Assembly (NCBI RefSeq): GCF_001650405.1
Contig: NZ_LWCU01000023.1
Coordinates: 1-64,000, forward strand
Direction of reading: 5' to 3'
DNA from: Microbacterium sp. H83
GTDB taxonomy: Bacteria > Actinomycetota > Actinomycetes > Actinomycetales > Microbacteriaceae
DNA: 64,000 bases
Shown here: positions 1-7,876 of the stretch, one piece after another
Layout: every line of letters starts with the position of its first letter
Numbering within the stretch: position 1 is the first letter of the stretch
The notes under the pieces: generated by a model
What the model saw: the letters and a program-made list of their open reading frames with translations, nothing else
What the model was told of the DNA's origin: nothing
The model's database searches: none
Made by a program: the position numbers and the translations under genes

Positions 1-126
1 GCATGGTGAGCGGGTGCACGGTATGGCCGGCCGTCACCGCTCGCAGCGGCGAGGGCCCGGAAGGCACGCTGACCGTCCGCGCAGTCGCCCTACGCCCCAC
101 CGTCGGCGCCGAATGCGGGCTATCCC

Positions 127-459
127 GTGTACGGCGCCGCGCCGATGTACGCGGCGCCCCGTCCCGCGAGCGGTCTGGCGATCACGTCGCTGGTGTGCGG
201 CATCGCCGGGGTGGTCTTCGGCACGTTCCTCTTCTGGCTCGTCCTCCCCTTCATCTCGTCCGTCGTCGCGATCATCACCGGTCACCTCGCGCTGCGTCGG
301 ACGAAGGCGGACCCGGGCGTCGGCGGTCGCGGCCTCGCTTTCGGCGGCCTCATCATGGGCTACGTCATGGTCGGGATCCAGCTCGTCGTGCTCGCGATCG
401 TGCTGTTCAGCTTCCTCTTCGTGGGCGCGTTCTCATTGCCGTTCGTCTTCAGCTCCTGA
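127..459 (+). CDS. DUF4190-type small membrane protein, start uncertain
   Basis: Small integral membrane protein of the DUF4190 type; function unknown. Two hydrophobic blocks lie at residues 17-50 and 72-104 around a basic loop (HLALRRTKADPG) and a glycine-rich GGRGLAFGG turn, which is the family arrangement. The only available start is GTG at 127. However, the frame stays open back to base 73 and reads a Pro/Ala/Tyr-rich stretch (PSAQSPYAPPSAP) typical of the cytoplasmic N-terminus of these proteins, with no ATG, GTG, TTG or CTG before the TGA at 70-72. The true N-terminus may therefore be lost, frameshifted or misread. Confident in the family, not in the start. Confidence 0.7.
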   Translation: MYGAAPMYAAPRPASGLAITSLVCGIAGVVFGTFLFWLVLPFISSVVAIITGHLALRRTKADPGVGGRGLAFGGLIMGYVMVGIQLVVLAIVLFSFLFVGAFSLPFVFSS

Positions 460-510
460 ACCCCGAGATCGCGCGCCGGGGCCCCGCGACCGGCGTAGGC
501 TTGAGGCATC

Positions 511-870
511 GTGAAGAACAAGGGTCTGGTCCCCGCTGTCACCTCCCTGCCGCAGTCGCCGCAGGCCGAGGCCGACCACCGCGTGCGCCGCTACGCGATC
601 ACGATGACGATCCGCATCGTCTGCTTCGCTCTCATGATGTTCGTGCAGCCGTACGGCTGGTACACCTGGGTCTTCGCCCTCGCGGCGGCCGTGCTCCCCT
701 ACATCGCGGTCGTCTTCGCGAACGCCGGCAGCGACAGCACCGAGACGACGGCCGAGTCGCCCGTGCAGCAGATCGCGGCACCCTCGCGGCCGGCTTCCGA
801 CCCCACGGAGAAGGTCGACGACGGACCGCAGATCTTCACCATCCGCGAGAACGGTCGGGATCGCGCGTGA
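511..870 (+). CDS. DUF3099 domain membrane protein
   Basis: Predicted 119-residue membrane protein of the actinobacterial DUF3099 family; role unknown. A cytoplasmic N-terminus is followed by two transmembrane segments (about residues 27-45 and 50-72, with a WYTWVFA turn) and a charged, disordered tail of about 45 residues. Starts at GTG 511. Its stop overlaps the next start as GTGA (867-870), so it is probably co-translated with the small Cys/His protein and the SURF1 gene that follow. Confidence 0.75.
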   Translation: MKNKGLVPAVTSLPQSPQAEADHRVRRYAITMTIRIVCFALMMFVQPYGWYTWVFALAAAVLPYIAVVFANAGSDSTETTAESPVQQIAAPSRPASDPTEKVDDGPQIFTIRENGRDRA

Positions 871-1061
871 GTGGACTGGAGTGCTCGCGAGCCGGATGCC
901 GGAACGCGGCGAAGGCCCGAGTGGTGTGGCGCAACCCCCGCATCCATGCGGAGGACCGTGAGAAGATCTGGCTCGCGTGCGCCGAGCATGTCGACTTCCT
1001 CCGCGACTACCTCGCCGCCCGCGACTTCCCGGTGACCGTGCGCGATGGGATGCCGTCGTGA
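867..1061 (+). CDS. Small Cys/His-rich conserved protein (64 aa)
   Basis: Short soluble protein with Cys6, Cys11, Cys38 and His41, a pattern that could bind zinc; function unknown. I recall similar small proteins next to SURF1 in related actinobacteria carrying a doubtful acetone carboxylase label, but nothing here supports that activity. The GTG start at 867 overlaps the upstream stop (GTGA), and the TGA at 1059-1061 overlaps the SURF1 GTG start at 1058. Tight coupling on both sides is the main argument that this short frame is a gene. Confidence 0.7.
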   Translation: MSGLECSRAGCRNAAKARVVWRNPRIHAEDREKIWLACAEHVDFLRDYLAARDFPVTVRDGMPS

Positions 1062-1873
1062 GCGCCCGGATGACGCGGTGGAGCGTCTACGTGCTGATCG
1101 CCATCGGCTTCGCCGTCGCCTGCGCCTTCCTGTCCTACTGGCAGTTCGAGCGCAATGAGAACCGCGCGGAGCAGATCGCCCTCGTGGAGAAGAACTACGA
1201 TGCCGATCCCGTGCCGCTGCAGGACCTGATCGGCGCCGACGGCGAGCTCGCCGCGGGCGACGTGTGGCATCCGGTGGTCCTCGAGGGCGAGTACCTCCCG
1301 GACGAGCAGCTCCTCGTCCGCAACCGCCCGCGCGGCGGCACCAGCGCCTTCGAAGTGCTCGTGCCGTTCCGCGACTCCGACGGACGCATCCTCATCGTCG
1401 ATCGGGGCTGGGTCCCGCCCGGCGACGGCGACTCCCCCGACGCGGTGCCCGCGCCTCCGTCCGGCCAGGTCGAGGTCGTCGTCCGCGTGCGGCCGGGCGA
1501 ACAGGCTCCCGCGTCCGGTCGCGGAGCGCCCGAGGGACAGGTGCCGACGATCCATCTCCCCGCGATCGCCGAGCTCGTCGACGGCGATGTCATCACCAGC
1601 GCCTACGGCCAGATCGTCAGCGAGTCGCCCTCGGGGGACGGCGCGCTCGGGACCTTCGACTCCCCGACCGATGACCCCGGCCCGCACCTGTCGTACGCGA
1701 TCCAGTGGATCCTGTTCGCGCTCATGGGTTTCATCTTCATCGGGTACATCATCCGCACCGAGATCGCCAAGCACCGCGAGGAGCTCGAGGGCCGGCCCGC
1801 CGTCGCCAAGACGCCACGGCGTCGCGACCGCGATGCCGACGTCGAGGACGAGCTCCTCGACGCGCACCACTGA
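1058..1873 (+). CDS. SURF1 family cytochrome oxidase biogenesis protein
   Basis: Membrane protein of the SURF1 family, which helps insert heme a during assembly of aa3-type cytochrome c oxidase. 271 residues from GTG 1058: N-terminal transmembrane helix at about 8-27, then SYWQFERNENR, a long extracytoplasmic domain with VRNRP and VDRGWVP motifs characteristic of the family, and a C-terminal helix at about 211-232 followed by a charged tail. The start overlaps the preceding stop; ATG 1070 is an alternative. ctaA and ctaB lie elsewhere in the window, so three heme a/oxidase assembly factors are present. Confidence 0.9.
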   Translation: MSARMTRWSVYVLIAIGFAVACAFLSYWQFERNENRAEQIALVEKNYDADPVPLQDLIGADGELAAGDVWHPVVLEGEYLPDEQLLVRNRPRGGTSAFEVLVPFRDSDGRILIVDRGWVPPGDGDSPDAVPAPPSGQVEVVVRVRPGEQAPASGRGAPEGQVPTIHLPAIAELVDGDVITSAYGQIVSESPSGDGALGTFDSPTDDPGPHLSYAIQWILFALMGFIFIGYIIRTEIAKHREELEGRPAVAKTPRRRDRDADVEDELLDAHH

Positions 1874-1881
1874 TCGACGGC

Positions 1882-1927
1882 TCACGGAGGTCCGGACGGA
1901 TCACGGAGGTCCGGACGGATCACGGAC
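1882..1927. repeat. Short tandem repeat, 19-bp unit
   Basis: The 19-base unit TCACGGAGGTCCGGACGGA is present twice in perfect tandem (1882-1900, 1901-1919), followed by the first 8 bases of a third copy. It sits just after the SURF1 stop, between convergent genes. The unit contains the palindrome TCCGGA. It could be a replication-slippage product or part of a weak bidirectional terminator; no role can be assigned. Confidence 0.8.
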
Positions 1928-1999
1928 GAATCGGCCGAACACTCCCGGGTATCGTCGTCTGCTCCGTCATCCGTCGGAGAGAAGGCGTCGTGAGTCGGC

Positions 2000-2779
2000 T
2001 CAGGTCCAGGCGCGCACGGAGGAGACGAGCGCCCGCTTCGGGTACTCTCCGCTCGGCCCGCCGATCTCGAAGAGGTCGATGAGCAGGATCATCGGGTACT
2101 CCGGCGCCTGCGGGATGCGACGGAGGACGCGGCCCTCGCATCCGATCACCGTCTCGCCGGGTCCCCACAGGACTGTCCAGGTGTGCACCCGACGCGCATC
2201 GAACGGGAGGATCACCTCGGCCATGTCGTCGTGCAGCCGCGGGTCGTGATGGGCTTTGACGCCCGATCGCGCTCGTGTCGTCGCACCCACCGCAGCGGCG
2301 TCGATCTCGAAGAGGCAGATCTCGCCGGCGTCCTCGTCCGCGAGGTGCTCGGTTCCCACCAGCCAGGCGGCGAGCATGCAGCCCTCATCGGTGCTCGCCG
2401 CGACTGTGACGTCGATGCGCCCGGCGGTCGGAGCGAAGAGCAGACGGAGCGGCGTCGGGGTCCGCACCACCAGCCCGTCGGGTCGATGGCGATGCGTGCC
2501 GCGTGCGGAGCCGAGCGGTCCCGAGAACTCCCCTGACTGCAGGTTGGAGACGCGCAGAGGGGCGTCCTCCGGTCGCCAGTCCGGCTGATCGTCGTCGATG
2601 CGCAGCTCGAGCCCGCCGTGCACGGGGGCGTACCGCGCCTCCGACCTCTCGGACACCGTCCAGTGCGGGAGGTATCGCGGGATCCACTTCGCGGGGTCGA
2701 CCCCGTCGACGAAGTCGTCCTCGAAATCGGCAGGACGCTCGGGCGGCGGCGGGAGCACCTCGCGCAGAGCGGACGTCAC
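2000..2779 (-). CDS. GH16-like (concanavalin A-like fold) protein
   Basis: Predicted 259-residue protein resembling glycoside hydrolase family 16 / concanavalin A-like glucanases: DDFVDGVDPAKW near residue 21 and a central beta-strand EICLFEI at 153-159. In catalytic GH16 enzymes the strand reads E-x-D-x-x-E; here the aspartate position is Cys155 while both glutamates are kept. No signal peptide is visible, so it is probably cytoplasmic, unlike secreted GH16 enzymes. The GTG start at 2779 overlaps the stop of the FMN-oxidase gene (GTGA), implying coupling. Carbohydrate hydrolysis should not be assumed. Confidence 0.65.
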   Translation of the reverse strand: MTSALREVLPPPPERPADFEDDFVDGVDPAKWIPRYLPHWTVSERSEARYAPVHGGLELRIDDDQPDWRPEDAPLRVSNLQSGEFSGPLGSARGTHRHRPDGLVVRTPTPLRLLFAPTAGRIDVTVAASTDEGCMLAAWLVGTEHLADEDAGEICLFEIDAAAVGATTRARSGVKAHHDPRLHDDMAEVILPFDARRVHTWTVLWGPGETVIGCEGRVLRRIPQAPEYPMILLIDLFEIGGPSGEYPKRALVSSVRAWT

Positions 2780-3387
2780 CGCACCGCGTTCTCGGCTGCG
2801 TCGTCCGCTGCCCGACCCACCACGGATCGCCGCCACTCGCCGCCGTCACGGTCGAAGATCACACGGGAGTGCCGACGATCCGTCTCCCCCTGCCAGAACT
2901 CGACCCGCGACGGGATGAGCCGCCAGAGCACCCAGTCGTCATGGGCGACGCCGTCGCGCGCCGCGGCCGAGCGAGCCGCCAGATCCGCGGCGCTCTCGTC
3001 GGGCTCCGCCTCCCGCACCTCTCCCCGCAGCCGCACGGCTCGCACGAGGGGCTGCCACCAGAAGTTCAGCGCCGCCACCGGATGCACGGCGAGCTGCGCG
3101 CCCTTGCCCGACGAGCGCGGTCCCGCGAACGCCCATCCGCGCCCGTCGACCTCCTTGAGGATCAGGGTGCGCGCGTCGGGGACGCCGTCGCGATCGATCG
3201 TCGCGAGCGTCGCCGCGTGCGGCTCCGCGACCCCGGCCTCGACGGCGCCGACGATCCACGAGCGAAACGCGGTCACGGGATCGTCCGGCACGGCGCGGCC
3301 GTCGAGCGCCGGCGCGGATCCGGTGAGCGCGGGTAGCGAACGCAGCCAGCGCGCGGAGTCACGGTCGATGTCAGTCGTGGTGGTCAC
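2776..3387 (-). CDS. Pyridoxamine 5'-phosphate oxidase family flavoprotein
   Basis: 203-residue split-barrel FMN-binding protein of the pyridoxine/pyridoxamine 5'-phosphate oxidase family. Visible family signatures are PHAATLATIDRDGVPDARTL (residues about 57-76), KGAQLAVHPVAALNFWW in the middle and a C-terminal WRLIPSRVEFWQG strand near 155-167, the PdxH-like dimerisation/substrate region. It may oxidise pyridoxamine phosphate or another phenolic or pyridine substrate; whether it is true PdxH is not certain. GTG start. Coupled to the downstream GH16-like gene. Confidence 0.8.
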   Translation of the reverse strand: MTTTTDIDRDSARWLRSLPALTGSAPALDGRAVPDDPVTAFRSWIVGAVEAGVAEPHAATLATIDRDGVPDARTLILKEVDGRGWAFAGPRSSGKGAQLAVHPVAALNFWWQPLVRAVRLRGEVREAEPDESAADLAARSAAARDGVAHDDWVLWRLIPSRVEFWQGETDRRHSRVIFDRDGGEWRRSVVGRAADDAAENAVR

Positions 3388-3444
3388 GCACTCGACTATG
3401 CCACCGACCCGCGGGCCTGTCCCGCAGCGCGCTCGCGCGGGACG

Positions 3445-5043
3445 TCACGCGAGCTCGATGAGGTCCTGGTACTCCTGGCTCCAGATGTCCTCGACGCCGT
3501 CCGGGAGGATCAGCACGCGCTCGGGGTTGAGCGACTGCACCGCCCCCGGGTCGTGCGAGACCAGCACGACGGCGCCCTCGTAGTGCGCGAGCGCTCCGAG
3601 GATCTCCTCGCGCGACGCGGGATCGAGGTTGTTGGTCGGCTCGTCGAGCAGGAGCATGTTCGCGGAGGACACCACGAGCGTCGCGAGCGAGAGTCGCGTC
3701 TTCTCGCCGCCGGAGAGCACCCCCGCCGGCTTGAGCACGTCGTCGCCCGTGAACAGGAACGAGCCCAGCACCTTGCGGGCCTCGGTCTCGGTGATGTGCG
3801 GCGCCGCCGACACCATGTTCTCGAGGACCGACCGGTTGACGTCGAGGTTCTCGTGCTCCTGCGCGTAGTACCCGACCTTCAGGCCATGACCGGGCTCGAG
3901 CTGGCCCGTGTCCGGCTTGTCGACGCCGGCCAGCATCCGCAGCAGCGTGGTCTTGCCTGCACCGTTGAGGCCGAGCACGACCACCTTCGAGCCGCGGTCG
4001 ATCGCCAGGTCGACGTCGGTGAAGATCTCGAGGGAGCCGTAGGACTTCGACAGCCCGGTCGCCATCATCGGCGTCTTCCCGCAAGGTGCCGGCTTCGGGA
4101 ACCGCAGCTTCGCCACGCGGTCCTCCTGGCGCACCTCGTCGAGTCCGGCGAGCAGCTTCTCTGCGCGCGCGATCATCTGGTGCGCGGCCGCGGCCTTCGA
4201 GGCCTTGGCGCCGAAGCGGGCGGCCTGCTGCTGCAGCGTGGTCGCCTTCTTCTCGGCGTTCGCGCGCTCCTTCTTGCGACGCTCCTCGTCGGCCACCCGC
4301 TGGCGCAGGTAGTTCTTCCAGTTCATGTTGTAGGTGTCGATGACCTGGCGGTTCGCATCGAGGTAGAAGACGCGGTTCACGGTCTCGCCGACGAGCTCGA
4401 CGTCGTGGCTGATCACGATCAGCCCGCCCTTGTAGTTCTTGAGGAACTCGCGCAGCCACACCACGCTGTCGGCGTCGAGGTGGTTCGTCGGCTCGTCGAG
4501 GATCATCGTCTCCGCGTCGGAGAAGAGGATGCGAGCGAGCTCGATGCGACGACGCTGACCGCCGGACAGCGTCGACAGCGGCTGATCCAGGATGCGGTCG
4601 GGAAGCGACAGGTTGTTCGCGATGGACGCCGCCTCGGCCTCGGCCGCGTACCCGCCCTGCGCCTCGAACTGCTCGGTGAGGCGCGCGTAGCGCTTCATGG
4701 CCTTGTCCGCGACCGCGGGGTCCTCGGAGCCCATCGCGAGCGAAGCCTCCGTCATCCCGAGATTCAGCTGTCCGAGGCCGCGGGCGTCGAGGATGCGGGT
4801 GCGCGCGAGGTCCTCCGGGTTGCCCGATCGCGGGTCCTGCGGGAGGTAGCCCAGCTCCCCGGAGCGGGTGACGCTGCCACCCGACGGCAGGACGTCGCCG
4901 GCGAGCACCTTCGTCAGCGTGGTCTTCCCGGCGCCGTTGCGTCCGACGAGACCGATCTTGTCGCCGTCGCTGACGCGGAAGGACACGTTCTCCATCAGGA
5001 GGCGTGCGCCCACGCGGATCTCGAGTTCGTGCACGGCAAGCAC
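3445..5043 (-). CDS. ABC-F family ATPase
   Basis: 532-residue tandem ATPase of the ABC-F type, soluble proteins that act on the ribosome E site rather than as transporters. Domain 1: Walker A GRNGAGKT 34-41, signature LSGGQ 159-163, DEPTNHLD 183-190. Domain 2: GLNGAGKTT, LSGGEKTR and DEPTNNLD. The basic, coiled-coil linker (roughly residues 225-310, with RQRVADEERRKKERANAEKK) separates them. No transmembrane segments are present. GTG start at 5043 (GTG 5034 possible). It may be a translation factor or an antibiotic-resistance ABC-F; the sequence alone does not decide. Confidence 0.88.
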   Translation of the reverse strand: MLAVHELEIRVGARLLMENVSFRVSDGDKIGLVGRNGAGKTTLTKVLAGDVLPSGGSVTRSGELGYLPQDPRSGNPEDLARTRILDARGLGQLNLGMTEASLAMGSEDPAVADKAMKRYARLTEQFEAQGGYAAEAEAASIANNLSLPDRILDQPLSTLSGGQRRRIELARILFSDAETMILDEPTNHLDADSVVWLREFLKNYKGGLIVISHDVELVGETVNRVFYLDANRQVIDTYNMNWKNYLRQRVADEERRKKERANAEKKATTLQQQAARFGAKASKAAAAHQMIARAEKLLAGLDEVRQEDRVAKLRFPKPAPCGKTPMMATGLSKSYGSLEIFTDVDLAIDRGSKVVVLGLNGAGKTTLLRMLAGVDKPDTGQLEPGHGLKVGYYAQEHENLDVNRSVLENMVSAAPHITETEARKVLGSFLFTGDDVLKPAGVLSGGEKTRLSLATLVVSSANMLLLDEPTNNLDPASREEILGALAHYEGAVVLVSHDPGAVQSLNPERVLILPDGVEDIWSQEYQDLIELA

Positions 5044-5231
5044 AGCGGGACGTCCGTTCGTTCAGGAGGAGAGGCGGCCGAGCGGCCAGCCTCCCAGTAT
5101 AGAACGCCCGGCTGGGCACCTCGGCGGCCGGTGTCCAGGATGACGGGGAGGGGCGATCTCCCTCTCCGGATGGATGCGATCGATACCGGGGAGTGATGCC
5201 CTCTCCGCCACCTCGTTCCTAGCCTTCTCGG

Positions 5232-5852
5232 GTGGATGTCATCTCTGAGCTCGTTCTGCAGGCCGTCGCGTCGCCCTGGCTGTACCTCGTGCTGTTCGCG
5301 GTCACCGTGATCGACGGCTTCTTCCCGCCGATACCGAGCGAGACCGTGCTGGTCGCCGCGGCGGCCGTGTCGGCATCCGCCGGCGACCTGTGGGCCCTGG
5401 TACCGCTGGGTCTGGTGGCCGCGGCGGGAGCGGCGATCGGGGACAACATCGCGTTCGCGCTCGGTCGCCGGATCGGCACCGACCGCTGGTCGTGGATGCG
5501 CCGTCCGCGCGTGGTCGCCGCGCTGGCGCACGCCCGGAGTGCGCTCGGTCGACGCGGCGCGGCTCTCATCCTCGGTGCTCGGTACATCCCCGTCGGGCGG
5601 GTGGCGGTCAACATGTCAGCGGGCGCCCTGGGGTTCGCATGGCGGCGGTTCGCTCCGCTGAGCATCGTGGCCGGTGTCAGCTGGAGCGCACTGAGCGTGA
5701 CCATCGGGCTGTTCGCCGGAGCCTGGCTCGCCGACCAGCCGCTCTTCAGCGCGGGCGTCGGCATCGTCGTCGCGCTCCTCCTCGGGCTCGTGATCGACCG
5801 GATCGCGGCACTCCGCCGACGTCGGACATCGGTCCCCCGGCTGGCAGGATGA
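5232..5852 (+). CDS. DedA/SNARE-associated family membrane protein
   Basis: 206-residue polytopic membrane protein of the DedA family, implicated in other bacteria in lipid-carrier recycling and envelope homeostasis. The re-entrant motif DGFFPPIPSET (about residues 25-35) and the GARYIPVGRVAVNMSAGALG motif (about 114-133) are the family hallmarks. Starts at GTG 5232. Its stop overlaps the histidine kinase start as ATGA, so the three genes to 7779 are probably one transcript. Confidence 0.88.
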   Translation: MDVISELVLQAVASPWLYLVLFAVTVIDGFFPPIPSETVLVAAAAVSASAGDLWALVPLGLVAAAGAAIGDNIAFALGRRIGTDRWSWMRRPRVVAALAHARSALGRRGAALILGARYIPVGRVAVNMSAGALGFAWRRFAPLSIVAGVSWSALSVTIGLFAGAWLADQPLFSAGVGIVVALLLGLVIDRIAALRRRRTSVPRLAG

Positions 5853-7111
5853 CAGACATGGCTCGCTCTCCAGGCACGCAGCGCACCCGGCGCACCGCTC
5901 GAGCGAGCGGGCGGTCGGCGGCCGTCGCCGCGCTCGGCGCTGCGGTGATCACGCTCTACGCGGTCCTCGTGCCCATCCAGGCGACCCTCTACGGCACCTC
6001 GCTGCCGCTGTCGTTCCTCCTCGCCGCCGCGCTGTGCGGAGCTCCGCTGCTGGCCCTGACGCATCCGCGATGGGCGGTCGTGCTGTTCTACACCGCCGCG
6101 TTCTCCCTGCCCCTGCTTGTCACGGCGGGACTCGCCACCGAGGCGCCGTGGCCGTGGTCGGTGCCGGCGCTGCTGGCCTTCGTCCTGCTGGTCGGCGTCG
6201 TGACCTTCCTGCATGGCGCGCGTCTCGGAGCGTTCGCGCTCGTCATCGGGTCCGGCCTGTCCCTGACCGCTCCCCTCCTGCGCGGAGATGTGCTGTCCGG
6301 CGGCGATGTCGCGGCCAACGTCACCGCGAACCTGATCGTCACGACGTCCGTGGCCGCCGCGGTCTCGGTCATCGCCGCGCTCGCCGCCGGGCGGATGCGA
6401 GTGTCCGCGGAGCTCACGCGCGAACGCGAGCACTCGGCGCTGGAGGAGTCGCGGCGGGGTCTGGTGGAGGAACGCACGCGCATCGCCCGCGAGCTGCACG
6501 ACGTGATCGCGCACAGCATGTCCGTGATCCAGGTGCAGGCGTCCACCGCGCGCTATCGGCTGCCCGGCATCGACGCCGAGGCCGCCGCGGAGTTCGACAG
6601 CATCGCGGCGACGGCGAGGACGTCGCTCACCGAGATGCGACGGATGCTCGGAGTGCTCCGCACCGAGGACCGGGCCGCAGAGCTCGCCCCCCTGCAGGGC
6701 GTCGACGACGTCCCCGCGCTGGTCGACACGTTCCGTCGGGCCGGCGTCACCGTCGGGCTGGAGATCACCGGATCCTTGGAGGATCCGTCGTCCGCCGCGC
6801 AGATCGCCGTCTTCCGCATCGTGCAGGAGGCTCTGAGCAATGCGATCCGACATGCCGCGGGCGCGGCCGTGACGGTCCGCATACAGCGGGACGGCGACAT
6901 GCTCGTCGTCCGGGTCCGCAACGCGTCGGCGTCGACGCCGCAGGCCGCGTCCGGCGGCGGGTACGGTCTGCGGGGGATGCGCGAGCGTGTGGAGATCCTC
7001 GGCGGGACGTTCGCTGCGGGTCCCGCCGCGGACGGCGGATGGGAGGTCGCTGCGGCGCTTCCGCTGCGGTCGATCGACATGAGCGACGGCGTCGCCGAGG
7101 AGGCCCCATGA
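5849..7111 (+). CDS. Two-component sensor histidine kinase (NarL/DesK-like)
   Basis: 420-residue sensor kinase. Residues 25-180 hold five or six transmembrane helices with little extracytoplasmic loop, so it probably senses a membrane or intramembrane signal. A coiled coil follows, then the HisKA_3 box RIARELHDVIAHSMS with phospho-acceptor His217, and the ATP-binding domain with NAIRHA (N box) and GYGLRGMRERVEILGG (G box). The partner is the response regulator immediately downstream (ATGA overlap). The signal is unknown; similar systems often respond to envelope stress or antibiotics. Confidence 0.9.
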   Translation: MTDMARSPGTQRTRRTARASGRSAAVAALGAAVITLYAVLVPIQATLYGTSLPLSFLLAAALCGAPLLALTHPRWAVVLFYTAAFSLPLLVTAGLATEAPWPWSVPALLAFVLLVGVVTFLHGARLGAFALVIGSGLSLTAPLLRGDVLSGGDVAANVTANLIVTTSVAAAVSVIAALAAGRMRVSAELTREREHSALEESRRGLVEERTRIARELHDVIAHSMSVIQVQASTARYRLPGIDAEAAAEFDSIAATARTSLTEMRRMLGVLRTEDRAAELAPLQGVDDVPALVDTFRRAGVTVGLEITGSLEDPSSAAQIAVFRIVQEALSNAIRHAAGAAVTVRIQRDGDMLVVRVRNASASTPQAASGGGYGLRGMRERVEILGGTFAAGPAADGGWEVAAALPLRSIDMSDGVAEEAP

Positions 7112-7779
7112 CCATCAGCGTTCTCATCGCCGACGACCAGGCCATGGTGCGGGCGGGTTTCGCCGCCCTTCTCGATGCCCACGACGGCATCCGCGTGGCG
7201 GGTCAGGCAGCGCACGGCGCCGAGGCGGTGACTCTCGCGGCCCGTCTCGATCCCGACGTGATCCTGATGGACGTGCGCATGCCGGAGATCGACGGGATCG
7301 AGGCGACCCGGCGCATCCTGGGGCCCGCGTACCCTGCCGCCCATGTGCCGCGCGTGCTCATGCTCACCACCTTCGACATCGACGACTACGTGTACGACGC
7401 GCTGGAGGCCGGGGCCAGCGGCTTCCTCCTCAAGGACGCCCTCCCCGAGGAGCTGGTGCAGGCCGTCCGTGTGGTCGCCGGCGGCGACGCCCTCCTGGCG
7501 CCGAGCGTGACGAGACGCATGATCGAGCAGTTCGCCGGTCGCCGTCCCCGCACGCCCCGGGCGGCGGCGGCGCTCGCCGGCCTCACCGACCGCGAGCGCG
7601 AGGTGCTCGTCCTCATCGGCAGAGGTCGATCGAACAGCGAGATCGCGTCCGATCTGTTCATCGCCGAGCAGACCGTCAAGACGCATGTCGGCAAGGTGCT
7701 CGCCAAGCTGTCGCTCCGCGATCGGGTGCACGCGGTGATCCTCGCCTACGACGCCGGTCTCGTCGAGCCCGCCTCCTGA
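7108..7779 (+). CDS. Response regulator, NarL/FixJ family
   Basis: 223-residue DNA-binding response regulator. Receiver domain: acidic pair Asp9/Asp10, phospho-acceptor Asp55 in ILMDVRMP, conserved Thr in LMLTTFD and Lys in FLLKDA. The C-terminal LuxR-type helix-turn-helix begins LTDREREVLVLIGRG and contains SNSEIASDLF and TVKTHVGKVLAKL. Translated with the kinase (overlapping ATGA). Possible targets include the palindrome just downstream of its own gene and the acyltransferase behind it. Confidence 0.92.
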   Translation: MTISVLIADDQAMVRAGFAALLDAHDGIRVAGQAAHGAEAVTLAARLDPDVILMDVRMPEIDGIEATRRILGPAYPAAHVPRVLMLTTFDIDDYVYDALEAGASGFLLKDALPEELVQAVRVVAGGDALLAPSVTRRMIEQFAGRRPRTPRAAAALAGLTDREREVLVLIGRGRSNSEIASDLFIAEQTVKTHVGKVLAKLSLRDRVHAVILAYDAGLVEPAS

Positions 7780-7781
7780 TT

Positions 7782-7799
7782 ACCCCCTCGGTAGGGGGT
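7782..7799. promoter_or_regulatory. Perfect inverted repeat ACCCCCT-N4-AGGGGGT
   Basis: Two perfect 7-base arms separated by CGGT, three bases after the response regulator stop and 78 bases before the acyltransferase start. It could be a compact hairpin that weakens read-through or a dyad operator for the response regulator. No T-run follows, so a classical terminator is less likely. Confidence 0.5.
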
Positions 7800-7876
7800 G
7801 AACGGCTCCGCAGGGTGATGCCCCGATCGGCACCGCGTCCATACGCTCCTCGGACACCCCGACCGAGGAGGACCCC

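Noticed and set aside
3553..5196. 547-codon open frame on the plus strand opposite the ABC-F gene
   Set aside because: Mirror frame of a high-GC gene; Arg/Val/Gly-rich with no domain; the opposite strand has a complete ABC-F ATPase.
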